Shown here piece by piece: positions 1-7,907 of a stretch of DNA of 64,000 nt; the stretch's first letter is position 1, and every line of letters begins with the position of its first letter. Source of the DNA: JABHCC01 sp034658635 (lineage in GTDB: Bacteria > Bacteroidota > Bacteroidia > Bacteroidales > UBA12481); assembly GCA_034658635.1 (NCBI GenBank), contig JAYEFL010000097.1, forward strand, positions 24,721 to 88,720, read 5' to 3'. Made by a program: the position numbers and the translations under genes. The notes beneath the pieces are model-generated. The model made no database searches. It had not been told where the DNA came from and worked only from the letters and a program-made list of their open reading frames with translations.

Positions 1-829
1 CGCCAGTTCCGGCATCTCTTGTAAATGCAACTCCTGTACCAGAATTTTTACCCATGTTACCATAAACCATCGCCTGAACATTAACAGCAGTTCCCCATTC
101 GCCAGGAATTCTGTTTAATTGACGATAATAAACAGCTCTTTCAGTATTCCAACTGTCAAAAACAGCCATTACAGCGCCCCATAATTGTTCCCATGGATTG
201 TCCGGGAAATTATGTCCGGTTTGCTTTAATACTGCAGCCTTGAATTCGGCTACTAAATCTTTTAAGTCATCAACAGATAAGTCATTATCGTCATCTACTC
301 CCTTAGCTTCTTTTTTTGCTTCAATGATGGCTTCGAATGGATCAATATCTTCTTTTGTTTCTGGCTTTAATCCAAGTACAACGTCTCCGTACATCTGAAC
401 AAATCTTCTGTAAGAGTCCCATGCAAATCTGTCATTTCCAGTACGCCTGGCTAATCCTGCAACAGCATCATCATTCAAACCCAAATTCAATACGGTGTCC
501 ATCATACCCGGCATAGATACTCTTGATCCTGAGCGAACAGACAATAGACATGGATTCTCATTGCTACCAAATTTGGCGCCCATGATGGATTCAACTAGTG
601 CAACTGATTCTTCAACCTCCTCCTTCAGCAGCTCCACAATTTTTTCACTACCAAGCTTGTTGTACTCAGTACAAACTTCTGTTGTAATTGTAAATCCCGG
701 AGGCACTGCTACTCCGATCAAATTCATTTCCGCGAGATTCGCGCCTTTTCCCCCAAGGAGATTTTTCATGTCAGCTTTACCTTCAGCTTTTTTATCACCA
801 AAAGTATAAACACGCTTAACCTGTGACAT
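1..829 (-). CDS. ppdK: Pyruvate, phosphate dikinase, N-terminal part (runs off the window)
   Basis: Interconverts pyruvate, ATP and phosphate with phosphoenolpyruvate, AMP and pyrophosphate in the cytoplasm. Only the first 276 codons are present; the 3' end lies before base 1. The start ATG at 829-827 gives MSQVKRVYTFGDKKAEG, followed by the ATP-grasp hallmark LLGGKGANLAEM near residue 25, the block SVRSGSRVSMPGMMDTVLNLG near 100, and NKNSGTGVAFTRDAGTG-like residues at the window edge (here MGKNSGTGVAFTRD). These are typical of the nucleotide-binding domain. The swivelling His domain and PEP domain are outside the window. A TAnnTTTG promoter sits about 55 bases upstream. Pyruvate kinase is encoded close by, so both directions of the PEP/pyruvate node are present. 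Confidence 0.95.
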   Translation of the reverse strand, partial: MSQVKRVYTFGDKKAEGKADMKNLLGGKGANLAEMNLIGVAVPPGFTITTEVCTEYNKLGSEKIVELLKEEVEESVALVESIMGAKFGSNENPCLLSVRSGSRVSMPGMMDTVLNLGLNDDAVAGLARRTGNDRFAWDSYRRFVQMYGDVVLGLKPETKEDIDPFEAIIEAKKEAKGVDDDNDLSVDDLKDLVAEFKAAVLKQTGHNFPDNPWEQLWGAVMAVFDSWNTERAVYYRQLNRIPGEWGTAVNVQAMVYGNMGKNSGTGVAFTRDAGTG

Positions 830-883
830 AGTGTGATTTTTAATGGTTAGTATTATCTAGTTATATATTGTTAATGCAAGCCA

Positions 884-891
884 CAAAAGTA
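884..891 (-). promoter_or_regulatory. Bacteroidota -7 box (TACTTTTG) upstream of ppdK
   Basis: On the minus strand these bases read TACTTTTG, a perfect match to the Bacteroidota TAnnTTTG -7 element. The ppdK start is about 55 bases downstream. A -33 TTG at the usual distance is not obvious, so the call rests on the -7 box and position. Confidence 0.5.
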
Positions 892-927
892 GTTCAAAAT
901 TGTCAAATATGCTAGAGCTAATTCAGA

Positions 928-1830
928 CTATGATCTTGGATGGAATCTATGAATGGTGTCTGTAAGATATTCGCGATTTAAATGCGTGTAAATCTCTGTG
1001 GTCAGGATAGATTCATGTCCAAGCATTTCCTGAACTGCACGTAAATCTGCACCACCTTCCACTAAATGTGTAGCAAATGAATGACGAAATGTGTGTGGAC
1101 TGATTGTTTTCTTTATTCCAGCTTCATCAGATAGTTTTCGAACGATTTGAAAGATCATACCCCTTGTTAATGATTTCCCAAATTTGTTGAGGAAGACAAG
1201 GTCCTCAAACCCCGGCTTAGGATGAGAATGCGGAAGATATTCCTGAATTAGGATTTTCAAGGATTTGTGTGCCATGCCTCCAAGTGGAATAAGTCGTTCT
1301 TTATGACCTTTTCCAATCATCTGAATATATCCATCTTTGAAGTGAATTTGCGATCTTAATAATCCTGTACATTCACTTACTCTTAACCCACATCCGTATA
1401 ATACTTCAATAATCACTTTATTTCTGAATCCAGCCGGAATACTTAGGTCTATTCTATTAATAATTGTTTCTATTTCTATTGCCGACAAAACTTCAGGCAA
1501 ATGCCTGCCAATTTTTGGACCTTCTAGAAGGCTTGCTGGATTATGGCTGATAGTATTTTCTAATAAAAGGTATTTAAAGAAGGCTTTAATACCTGAAACA
1601 GTTCTGGCTTGAGATCTGACTGCCAGTCCTGCTTTATTCAAATCCCCTAGAAAATCCCTTAAGTGACTTAGTTCAATCAGCCTTATGTCAAATCCAGGAG
1701 TAGCTGATTCAAGGTAGGTCAACAATCGTCTGACATCTCTTTCGTAACTCTCATTGCTATTATCGGATAATCCTTTTTCCAATCTAAGATAGCTCATGAA
1801 AGGCTTTATGTATTGAGTATTATCAGACAT
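928..1830 (-). CDS. xerD: Tyrosine recombinase XerD (chromosome dimer resolution)
   Basis: Site-specific recombinase expected to resolve chromosome dimers at dif together with XerC. At 300 residues it has the usual Xer length. An N-terminal SAM-like core-binding domain (about 1-100) is followed by the catalytic domain with Arg150 in GCGLRVSE, Lys174 in GKGHKERL, His246 and Arg249 in HTFRH, His272 in GHESI and the nucleophile Tyr281 in IYTHL, so the full R-K-H-R-H-Y set is present. No mobile-element context is visible. It is divergent from aroQ with a 69-base gap, an arrangement common in Bacteroidota, which favours XerD over an integron- or transposon-type integrase. XerC cannot be excluded by sequence alone. 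Confidence 0.88.
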   Translation of the reverse strand: MSDNTQYIKPFMSYLRLEKGLSDNSNESYERDVRRLLTYLESATPGFDIRLIELSHLRDFLGDLNKAGLAVRSQARTVSGIKAFFKYLLLENTISHNPASLLEGPKIGRHLPEVLSAIEIETIINRIDLSIPAGFRNKVIIEVLYGCGLRVSECTGLLRSQIHFKDGYIQMIGKGHKERLIPLGGMAHKSLKILIQEYLPHSHPKPGFEDLVFLNKFGKSLTRGMIFQIVRKLSDEAGIKKTISPHTFRHSFATHLVEGGADLRAVQEMLGHESILTTEIYTHLNREYLTDTIHRFHPRS

Positions 1831-1876
1831 TGCACACGAATTATGCTATAAAAATAAGCTTTTATTCAGGTTTTCG

Positions 1877-1884
1877 TACTTTTG
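1877..1884 (+). promoter_or_regulatory. Bacteroidota -7 box (TACTTTTG) for aroQ-pyk
   Basis: TACTTTTGCA matches the TAnnTTTG -7 consensus with the frequent trailing CA, 15 bases before the aroQ ATG. It predicts a very short leader. No clear -33 TTG is seen. Confidence 0.6.
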
Positions 1885-1899
1885 CACAAAATCTGAAAT

Positions 1900-2331
1900 A
1901 TGAAAATTCTGATTCTTAATGGTCCAAATTTGAATCTTCTGGGGGAGCGGGAAGTGGATCTATACGGTAATAAATCATTTGAGGATTATCTTGAAGTTCT
2001 GAAAGAATATTTTACTGAAATCGAACAGGATTATTTTCAGTCAAACTGGGAGGGGGCATTAATAGACCAGCTGCATTCAGCACATAAAAATTATGATGGA
2101 ATTGTTATTAATGCCGGTGGTTATACTCATACATCTGTGGCTATTGCAGACGCAATCAAAGCAATTAGCATTCCTGTTGTTGAAGTTCACATTACCAATA
2201 TTTTGAACCGTGAGGAATTTCGAAAAACATCGCTTATCGCAGCTGCTTGTATAGGTAGTATCAGCGGATTTGGGTTTGATTCATATCGTTTGGGTATCGA
2301 AAGTTTACGAATTTTATTTAAAAATATATGA
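1900..2331 (+). CDS. aroQ: 3-dehydroquinate dehydratase, type II
   Basis: Third step of the shikimate pathway: dehydrates 3-dehydroquinate to 3-dehydroshikimate in the cytoplasm. At 143 residues it is the normal size of the type II dodecameric enzyme. The N-terminal GPNLNLLGERE block (residues 8-18) holds the catalytic Arg17, and Tyr22 in DLYG is the catalytic tyrosine. The middle has QSNWEGALI and INAGGYTHTS, and the C-terminal half has VEVHITN with the conserved His. It overlaps pyk by four bases (ATGA), implying translational coupling. It has its own promoter motif just upstream. Confidence 0.95.
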   Translation: MKILILNGPNLNLLGEREVDLYGNKSFEDYLEVLKEYFTEIEQDYFQSNWEGALIDQLHSAHKNYDGIVINAGGYTHTSVAIADAIKAISIPVVEVHITNILNREEFRKTSLIAAACIGSISGFGFDSYRLGIESLRILFKNI

Positions 2332-3734
2332 AGCATACCAAGATAGTTGCTACCATTTCTGATCAGAGATGTGATATCCCATTTTTAACTCAGCTGTATG
2401 AAGCTGGCATGAATGTCGTTAGAATAAATACAGCTCATCAGGATGTTGAGGGATCACTTAAAGTGATGAGGAATATCCGAAAGGTATCAGATAGTATTGC
2501 AATTCTGATAGATACCAAAGGTCCGGAAGTCAGAACTACTGTTGCAAGAGATCCTATTGAGGTAAAGATTGGAGATATTTACAGCTTTATTGGAGATCCG
2601 GACAGACCTACTGTTCCTGGTCTTGTTAGTGTGAATTATTCTGGCTTTGTAAATGATGTTTCAGTTGGTAATAGAATTCTTATTGACGATGGTGATCTTG
2701 CTTTTGTTATTGTAGAAATAAAAGAGGATCAAATCATTGCTACTGCTGAAAATGATGGATGGATTAAGAGTAGAAAGAGTGTCAATCTGCCCGGTGTGTC
2801 ACTTAACTTGCCATCCCTAAGTGAAAAGGATAAAGAGTATATTGAATTTGCAACACGACATGATGTAGCATTTATAGCTCACTCATTTGTGAGAAGGAAG
2901 GAAGATTTATTAGCAATAAAGCAAATTCTGGGGCTTAATAAGTCGAAAGTCAAGATAATTGCAAAAATTGAAAATCAAGAAGGGGTTGATAATATTCAGG
3001 AAATTCTGGATCATTCATACGGTGTAATGATTGCACGAGGAGATCTGGGGATTGAAATTCCTGGAGAGCAAATACCAGTTATTCAGAAAAAAATCATTGA
3101 GATTTGCCTCCGGCGAAAAAGACCAGTGATTGTGGCCACCCAGATGCTGCATTCTATGATTGATAACCCCCGCCCGACAAGAGCTGAGATATCAGACATT
3201 GCCAGTGCTATTTACAGTCATGCAGATGCTATTATGTTGAGTGGGGAAACTGCGTATGGCAAATACCCTGTTGAAGCCGTTCAAATGATGAGTAAAGTGG
3301 CTTTTGAGGTAGAATCTGAAAAAGAAGTGAGAGAATTCTCAATTACCTCTATTAACAATTCGATTGCAGCCTTTCTTGCGAATTCAGCATATCAGGCCTC
3401 TTTAGAATTGTCAAGTAAGGCAGTAATTGTAGATTCACAAACAGGACGAACAGCAAGATACTTGTCGGCATTCAGGAATAGAAATACTATCCATGCAGCC
3501 TGTTATTCAAAGCGAGTGATGAGAGAATTAGCTTTGTCTTTTGGAGTTTCTTCCTTCTACTTGAAACAAGAAAAAACAACAGATGCCTTTAAACGCGCAG
3601 TTGTAACTTTCTTGACAGAAGAAAATAAACTGGAAATGGAGGATATGGTAATAATGGTTGGTGGAAGTTTTGGACCACGTAGAGGAGCTACCTTTTTAGA
3701 AATAGGTATAGTGAAAGATCTAATCAATATTTAA
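2328..3734 (+). CDS. pyk: Pyruvate kinase
   Basis: Last step of glycolysis: transfers phosphate from PEP to ADP to give pyruvate and ATP. The 468-residue protein shows the barrel motifs DTKGPEVRT (near 62), the catalytic Lys in IIAKIENQEG (near 215), ARGDLGIEIP (near 240) and the metal/substrate block ATQMLHSMIDNPRPTRAE (near 275), then the C-terminal regulatory domain. Two family signatures are varied: RINTAH replaces the usual RLNFSH and MLHSM replaces MLESM. I recall similar forms in Bacteroidota, so I do not read this as loss of function. It is translationally coupled to aroQ. Its last 15 bases overlap the convergent amidohydrolase gene. Confidence 0.95.
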   Translation: MKHTKIVATISDQRCDIPFLTQLYEAGMNVVRINTAHQDVEGSLKVMRNIRKVSDSIAILIDTKGPEVRTTVARDPIEVKIGDIYSFIGDPDRPTVPGLVSVNYSGFVNDVSVGNRILIDDGDLAFVIVEIKEDQIIATAENDGWIKSRKSVNLPGVSLNLPSLSEKDKEYIEFATRHDVAFIAHSFVRRKEDLLAIKQILGLNKSKVKIIAKIENQEGVDNIQEILDHSYGVMIARGDLGIEIPGEQIPVIQKKIIEICLRRKRPVIVATQMLHSMIDNPRPTRAEISDIASAIYSHADAIMLSGETAYGKYPVEAVQMMSKVAFEVESEKEVREFSITSINNSIAAFLANSAYQASLELSSKAVIVDSQTGRTARYLSAFRNRNTIHAACYSKRVMRELALSFGVSSFYLKQEKTTDAFKRAVVTFLTEENKLEMEDMVIMVGGSFGPRRGATFLEIGIVKDLINI

Positions 3735-5030
3735 TTTTCTGGCAAATTCCAGAGCTTCATAGATAATTCTTTCTTCGTCGACATTCAATACTACGCGATC
3801 TTTCATTATGAATTTTCCGTTGACCATCAAGTGCCTGACATCATTTTCATGCATTGAATAAACTATTTGAGCATAAGGATCATAGAGTGGTTGCATGTGT
3901 GGGGAATCTGTATCAATAAACTGAAGGTCAGCAAATTTACCTATTTCAATTGAGCCTAAATCATTATTCATCCTATATGCTTTCGCTCCATTAGAAGTTG
4001 CAATCTTTAAAGCTGTTTTTGCATTTAAAATGGTTGAATCATTATGAACCAGCTTTTGAATCTTTATCATCATCTGCATGTCACTAAGTAAGCTCATATT
4101 ATTGTTACTTGCAGCTCCGTCTGTTCCCAGCCCAAGACATATCTCAGACTTTAACAGGTCTGGTACCATAGTTATTCCAGAAGCCAGCTGCATGTTGCTG
4201 TTTGGCAAAGTGATAACAGAAGTCTTTTTCTCTTTGAGAATTTCGATGTCATGAGCTGACAGATGAATGCAGTGATAGCAAATTGTATGATAATCAAAGA
4301 ACCCTAAATCAGCAAGGTATTCAACCGGCGATTTACCACGGGCTTTCATACTATCTGTAACTTCCTGACTTGTTTCAGAAACATGGATTGTTGCCGGAAT
4401 CTTGAGATCCATACTGACTTCTGAAATTGAGCTTAACACAGAAGATGAACATGTATATGGCGCATGTGCTGATATTGAAACAGATACCAATGATTCAGAT
4501 TTGTAATTTTGGTAAAGATCTCGTGTATATTTAAGGCCTTCTGATGGACTTATTGAATTTGGCGTAGGGAAATCCAGGATGGCTTCACCCAAGATGCATC
4601 TCATGCCTAATTCAATGCTGGCCTTTGCTACCTCCTCTTCAAAGAAATACATGTCGGCAAAAAGATTGGTGCCGGAACGGATCATCTCAATGCCAGAAAT
4701 TAATGTTCCCAGGTGCACATTCTTAGCATTAATGTATTTCTTCTCTGCAGGCCAAATATGATTATTTAGCCAGGTCATAAGTGGAACATCATTGCTTAAT
4801 CCCCTGAACAACGACATTGCAGCATGATTATGTCCGTTAAAGAAAGGTGGTAACAGAATCATGCGACTGGCATCTACAATTGTTCTGGCTTCTACTGGTG
4901 TCAGATGATCGATGGAACCAATATGCTCTATCCTTCCATTCTTGATTAAAATATTGGTATTGAGATATTCAGTGAAATTCGCATCCATCGTCAGAACATG
5001 GGCATTCTTAATCCACACATCGTATTTCAT
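3720..5030 (-). CDS. ATZ/TRZ-type amidohydrolase, MTA/SAH deaminase-like
   Basis: Metal-dependent hydrolase of the amidohydrolase superfamily, 436 residues, close to the S-adenosylhomocysteine/methylthioadenosine deaminase and TrzN/AtzA branch. The metal ligands are visible: HNH at the start of the barrel (in NGHNHAAMSLFRG), HAPYTCS, HVSET, and the family signature GTDGAASNNN near residue 300. The expected reaction is deamination or dechlorination of an aromatic amine, and the true substrate cannot be read from sequence. It is the second of two tandem paralogues on the minus strand. The whole 112-base gap before it is a promoter-leader cassette also found before pyrB, so it is probably transcribed from its own promoter rather than read through from its neighbour. 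Confidence 0.85.
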   Translation of the reverse strand: MKYDVWIKNAHVLTMDANFTEYLNTNILIKNGRIEHIGSIDHLTPVEARTIVDASRMILLPPFFNGHNHAAMSLFRGLSNDVPLMTWLNNHIWPAEKKYINAKNVHLGTLISGIEMIRSGTNLFADMYFFEEEVAKASIELGMRCILGEAILDFPTPNSISPSEGLKYTRDLYQNYKSESLVSVSISAHAPYTCSSSVLSSISEVSMDLKIPATIHVSETSQEVTDSMKARGKSPVEYLADLGFFDYHTICYHCIHLSAHDIEILKEKKTSVITLPNSNMQLASGITMVPDLLKSEICLGLGTDGAASNNNMSLLSDMQMMIKIQKLVHNDSTILNAKTALKIATSNGAKAYRMNNDLGSIEIGKFADLQFIDTDSPHMQPLYDPYAQIVYSMHENDVRHLMVNGKFIMKDRVVLNVDEERIIYEALEFARKLNID

Positions 5031-5133
5031 CCGTGTATATTTATTTTAAATTGTCGTATGTAGCTCACATAACAAAAATAATCATCCGCGTGTGCGTCAA
5101 ATTAGTTTTCCTTTTGTCATGTTCGGTTCATAA
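5028..5133 (-). promoter_or_regulatory. 106-bp promoter-leader cassette, copy A
   Basis: Read on the minus strand, this block holds a TTTG -33 element (5098-5101), a 17-base spacer, a perfect TATTTTTG -7 box (5073-5080), a small hairpin at the predicted transcript start (TATGT, loop GAGCT, ACATA), an A/T-rich leader and the ATG of the amidohydrolase gene. Another 32 conserved bases lie upstream of the -33 element. A second copy at 59691-59796 is the same length without gaps and differs at only four positions by my base-by-base comparison. The -33/-7 assignment is inference from the Bacteroidota consensus. Confidence 0.75.
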
Positions 5134-5142
5134 GTGTTGAAT

Positions 5143-6474
5143 TCATGATCGTTCTAGCATAAAATCAGCAATTTCCACACCTTTTTTCCGACAGTCATTT
5201 AGTATTTTTTCTTCGTCTAAGCATAATACGTTCCTGTCTTTCATAAGAATCCTTCCATTTACAATCAGTCCGGTAACATCATCTGAATGGGCACTGTAAA
5301 CCAAGGTTGATATTATATCGTAAGTAGGTATATTATGCATTCCTGTCAAGTCAATGATTTGTAGATCTGCTTTATAGCCCTCAGTGATTTGACCCATTCG
5401 CTGGTGTCTGTAAATTCTGTATCCATTGGTTGTTGCCATTCTTAATGCCTGTGGTGCAGGAATTAAAGAGGCATCTTTATGAATGACTTTATGCAATTTT
5501 GCCAGGGTCTGCATTTCGCGCATCATGCTTAAATTATTATTGCTGGCCGCACTGTCTGTCCCCAGTCCAATTTCCATATTCTGCTCCAACAAGGAAGGAA
5601 CACGGCAAACACCGCTCCCGAGGACCATGTTACTGTGTGGGTTATGAATTACAGGAATCTGGTTATCCTTCAGTATCTTAATGTCTGAGTCAGTCAGATG
5701 AACACCATGCACAAGTATGAAATCTGTTTCGAGAATTCCTGTGGATTCTATAAGCTGAACAGGAGTTTTACCGTATGTCTTTAGTGACCAATCAACTTCT
5801 TTTTTGGTTTCAGCGATATGGCTGGTTGATATAATTCCCCATTCCTTAGCTCGTTTTGAAGTTTCCCTGAAAAGTTCGGGAGTAGAAGTGAAGGGGGCAT
5901 GAATTGCCATATAAATATGAATCAGGTCAGAATCATAATATTCTTCCAGCAAAGATTCAATATAATTATATCCATCTTCAGGTGTTTGACAAGATTGTGT
6001 TGGAGAGCTGAATAAAGCTTCACCGATATAGGCTCTTAATCCTGCTTCTTCAAATGCTTTTCCTACAGCTTTGGTATGGAAGTCCATGGTGGCTACAGCA
6101 CCAGTTCCTGACCTTATCATTTCCAGAATTGATAATTGGGAACCTAAATAAACCATCTCAGGATCGCAAAACTCTTTCTCCAAAGGCCAAATGACTTTTT
6201 GAAGCCAATCCTGCAAAGACATGTCTACACCCAGACCTCTGTATAATGATAAGCTGGGGTGGGTGTGCTGGTTGTAAAAAGGAGGTAATACTACCGATGT
6301 TTTTCCATCGATATACTCAGTTGCATCATACTGTTCTCGACTCAATCTGGGCCCTACGTACAGAAAATCATGATCTTTGATCAATATTGTTCCATCCTCA
6401 ATTTGAGTCTTAGATTCATCAAGACGTAAAATATATCCGGCATCGATAGCTATATCGGCTTTGAAAAATTCCAT
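5143..6474 (-). CDS. ATZ/TRZ-type amidohydrolase, paralogue of its neighbour
   Basis: A 443-residue amidohydrolase homologous along its length to the adjacent 436-residue protein. Shared landmarks are HTH in NQHTHPSLSLYRG near residue 65, the LQDWLQKVIWPLE region, HAPFTS, HIAET, and GTDSAASNNN near 310, which together supply the metal site. Like its neighbour it should hydrolyse an amine or halide from a heterocyclic or nucleoside-like substrate; the substrate is unknown. The pair looks like an old tandem duplication because only motifs and scattered residues are identical. Immediately upstream lies the tail of a decayed amidase gene. Confidence 0.83.
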   Translation of the reverse strand: MEFFKADIAIDAGYILRLDESKTQIEDGTILIKDHDFLYVGPRLSREQYDATEYIDGKTSVVLPPFYNQHTHPSLSLYRGLGVDMSLQDWLQKVIWPLEKEFCDPEMVYLGSQLSILEMIRSGTGAVATMDFHTKAVGKAFEEAGLRAYIGEALFSSPTQSCQTPEDGYNYIESLLEEYYDSDLIHIYMAIHAPFTSTPELFRETSKRAKEWGIISTSHIAETKKEVDWSLKTYGKTPVQLIESTGILETDFILVHGVHLTDSDIKILKDNQIPVIHNPHSNMVLGSGVCRVPSLLEQNMEIGLGTDSAASNNNLSMMREMQTLAKLHKVIHKDASLIPAPQALRMATTNGYRIYRHQRMGQITEGYKADLQIIDLTGMHNIPTYDIISTLVYSAHSDDVTGLIVNGRILMKDRNVLCLDEEKILNDCRKKGVEIADFMLERS

Positions 6475-6479
6475 ACCTT

Positions 6480-6722
6480 TTAGTCAAATTTTGGCGGCCG
6501 ACGCAAATGTAGCTTAGTTTGATCCTGATACAACTGTCCGGCTGCACAAAGTAAACCTTCTTGGAAGTGATTTCCAAGAAGGGTAATAGATATTGGATTC
6601 GACTTTTTATCAAAACCAGTTGGCAGAAGCAGGGCAGGGTGACCAGTCAGATTGGTCATGGTCAATTGATTGCCAGTATAGCTGGGTGTGGTAATGAAAT
6701 CATATTGAGAAAATGCATTTTT
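6480..6722 (-). pseudogene. C-terminal remnant of an amidase-signature enzyme
   Basis: Minus-strand translation from the stop at 6723-6725 gives about 80 codons reading AFSQYDFITTPSYTGNQL and then MTNLTGHPALLLPTGFD, continuing with SITLLGNHFQEGLL and ending RRPPKFD. This is the typical end of amidase-signature (GatA-like) hydrolases: the NLTGxPALxxPxGF block, a LxGxxFxE block and the terminal RRPP. The catalytic Ser-Ser-Lys region and the whole N-terminal three quarters are absent, and an in-frame stop precedes the fragment. The intact HupE gene ends six bases upstream. I read it as the leftover of a deleted gene. A short TTG-started peptide could still be made but would have no active site. 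Confidence 0.7.
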
Positions 6723-6727
6723 TCATG

Positions 6728-7312
6728 TCAAAAAGGTAAGCGTTCAAAAATAAGTATCAGAGAGACACCAAGACCAGCTCCTGAAAAAACCAGGTTCCAC
6801 TCCCTCTGTCTTGTCTGAAAAAGATTTATGAATATCATTCCTAGTATTAAGAAACATGCAACAATCATAAGCTGACCAATTTCAATGCCCAGATTAAATG
6901 AGAATAATGGGCCGGCAAGTTGTTTTTCAGAGCTAAGCAAAGCTCTTAAGTAGTTGGAAAATCCTAATCCATGTATCAAACCGAAAAATAACGCCATTAA
7001 ATACTTGAATTTATGATGAATGCCAGAAAAGCTCTCTTTCCGTTGTGTGATATTGGCAATTGCTGTAAAGAATATTGTTACTGGAATCATAAACTCAATC
7101 CATTCACCCGCAATGTTTATTACATCAAATGTTGCCAGGATAAGAGTGATGGAATGACCAGCAGTAAAGGCAGTGATAAGAATCAGAATCTTTTTCCAGT
7201 CGCTGATCATATATACAGCACATAGTGTAATAATGAATAAAATATGATCATAGCCTTTAAAATCAGCTATGTGAGTCAGTCCAAGATTGAAGTACATATG
7301 GAAAGTGCTCAT
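6728..7312 (-). CDS. HupE/UreJ-family membrane protein
   Basis: A 194-residue integral membrane protein with about six or seven hydrophobic segments. The N-terminal block GLTHIADFKGYDHILFI and the later FTAGHSITLIL carry the conserved His and Asp residues of the HupE/UreJ family, thought to be secondary transporters for nickel or cobalt. Bacteroidota members are often annotated only as HupE/UreJ-like. The gene is divergent from a DUF6702 gene, a pairing common in this phylum. No hydrogenase or urease gene is in the window, so the cargo is not indicated here. Its 3' end abuts the amidase remnant. Confidence 0.78.
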   Translation of the reverse strand: MSTFHMYFNLGLTHIADFKGYDHILFIITLCAVYMISDWKKILILITAFTAGHSITLILATFDVINIAGEWIEFMIPVTIFFTAIANITQRKESFSGIHHKFKYLMALFFGLIHGLGFSNYLRALLSSEKQLAGPLFSFNLGIEIGQLMIVACFLILGMIFINLFQTRQREWNLVFSGAGLGVSLILIFERLPF

Positions 7313-7340
7313 TTGGTAAGTATTTAGGCTCTAAAAATAT

Positions 7341-7348
7341 TAATTTTG
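7341..7348 (+). promoter_or_regulatory. Bacteroidota -7 box (TAATTTTG) for the DUF6702 gene
   Basis: TAATTTTG fits TAnnTTTG, 25 bases before the proposed TTG start. A TTTG at 7312-7315 is the only -33 candidate, but the 25-base spacing is longer than usual. Confidence 0.45.
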
Positions 7349-7372
7349 TTTTGGAATCATTAATCTACTGGC

Positions 7373-7867
7373 TTGAAATATCTTTTTTTATTTCTGACTG
7401 CTACACTTCTTATGGCTTTTCATCCATTGCATCTGAGTATGGTCAGCCTTGATTGCAATCAGGAAGAGGAAAAATGTATAGTGTCAGTAAAAGTTTTTTC
7501 AGATGACTTTGCTGCAATTTTAAGAAAAAGATATGGTTCAACGCTCCTGAAGGGAAGAGATACTTTACGTTTGGCAGATTCTGTGGTTTTTAATATGTAT
7601 GTCAGTGATAACTTAAAGATTAGCTTAAATGGGAAGCCTGTATCTATGAGTAGATGGATAATAGATTCAGTTAAAAATAATTACGAGGCAAGCTGGTTAT
7701 ATTATTCTTTTGATTTTGGAGTAGAATTACAGGAAGTCTCGGTCAGAAACACTATCTTTTTCGAGTCGTTCAATGATCAGAAGAATCTGATGGTAATTGG
7801 AAATGGAGAAAAGGAGAAGGCATTACAATTTACTCGCAGAAAACCAGTCTTTACCATTCGGTTCTGA
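7373..7867 (+). CDS. DUF6702 family exported protein
   Basis: A 164-residue protein with an N-terminal hydrophobic segment (about residues 3-16, LFLFLTATLLMAFHPLH) and then a small mostly beta region. The HPLHLSMVSLDCNQ start and the VKVFSDDFAAILRKRYG stretch resemble DUF6702, whose members usually sit beside HupE/UreJ and M1 peptidase genes in Bacteroidota. The function is not known. The proposed start is TTG at 7373: it is the only start that keeps the hydrophobic leader, and it lies 25 bases after a promoter motif. It is followed after 40 bases by a large T9SS cargo gene on the same strand. Confidence 0.7.
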   Translation: MKYLFLFLTATLLMAFHPLHLSMVSLDCNQEEEKCIVSVKVFSDDFAAILRKRYGSTLLKGRDTLRLADSVVFNMYVSDNLKISLNGKPVSMSRWIIDSVKNNYEASWLYYSFDFGVELQEVSVRNTIFFESFNDQKNLMVIGNGEKEKALQFTRRKPVFTIRF

Positions 7868-7907
7868 TTCTTTGGTTCAGTTTTTGTTCGGGATGAAGAT
7901 ATTTTAA

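Noticed and set aside
198..809. Plus-strand open frames across the start of the window
   Set aside because: They are antisense to the clear pyruvate phosphate dikinase frame on the minus strand and have low-complexity, unrecognisable translations.
5028..5133. The 106-bp repeat as a transposon-derived MITE
   Set aside because: No convincing terminal inverted repeats or target-site duplications were seen, and both copies are flush with start codons and contain a plausible promoter.
3720..6474. Amidohydrolases as dihydroorotases, because of the cassette shared with pyrB
   Set aside because: The GTDxAASNNN signature and overall layout are of the ATZ/TRZ/SAH-deaminase branch, not of dihydroorotase.
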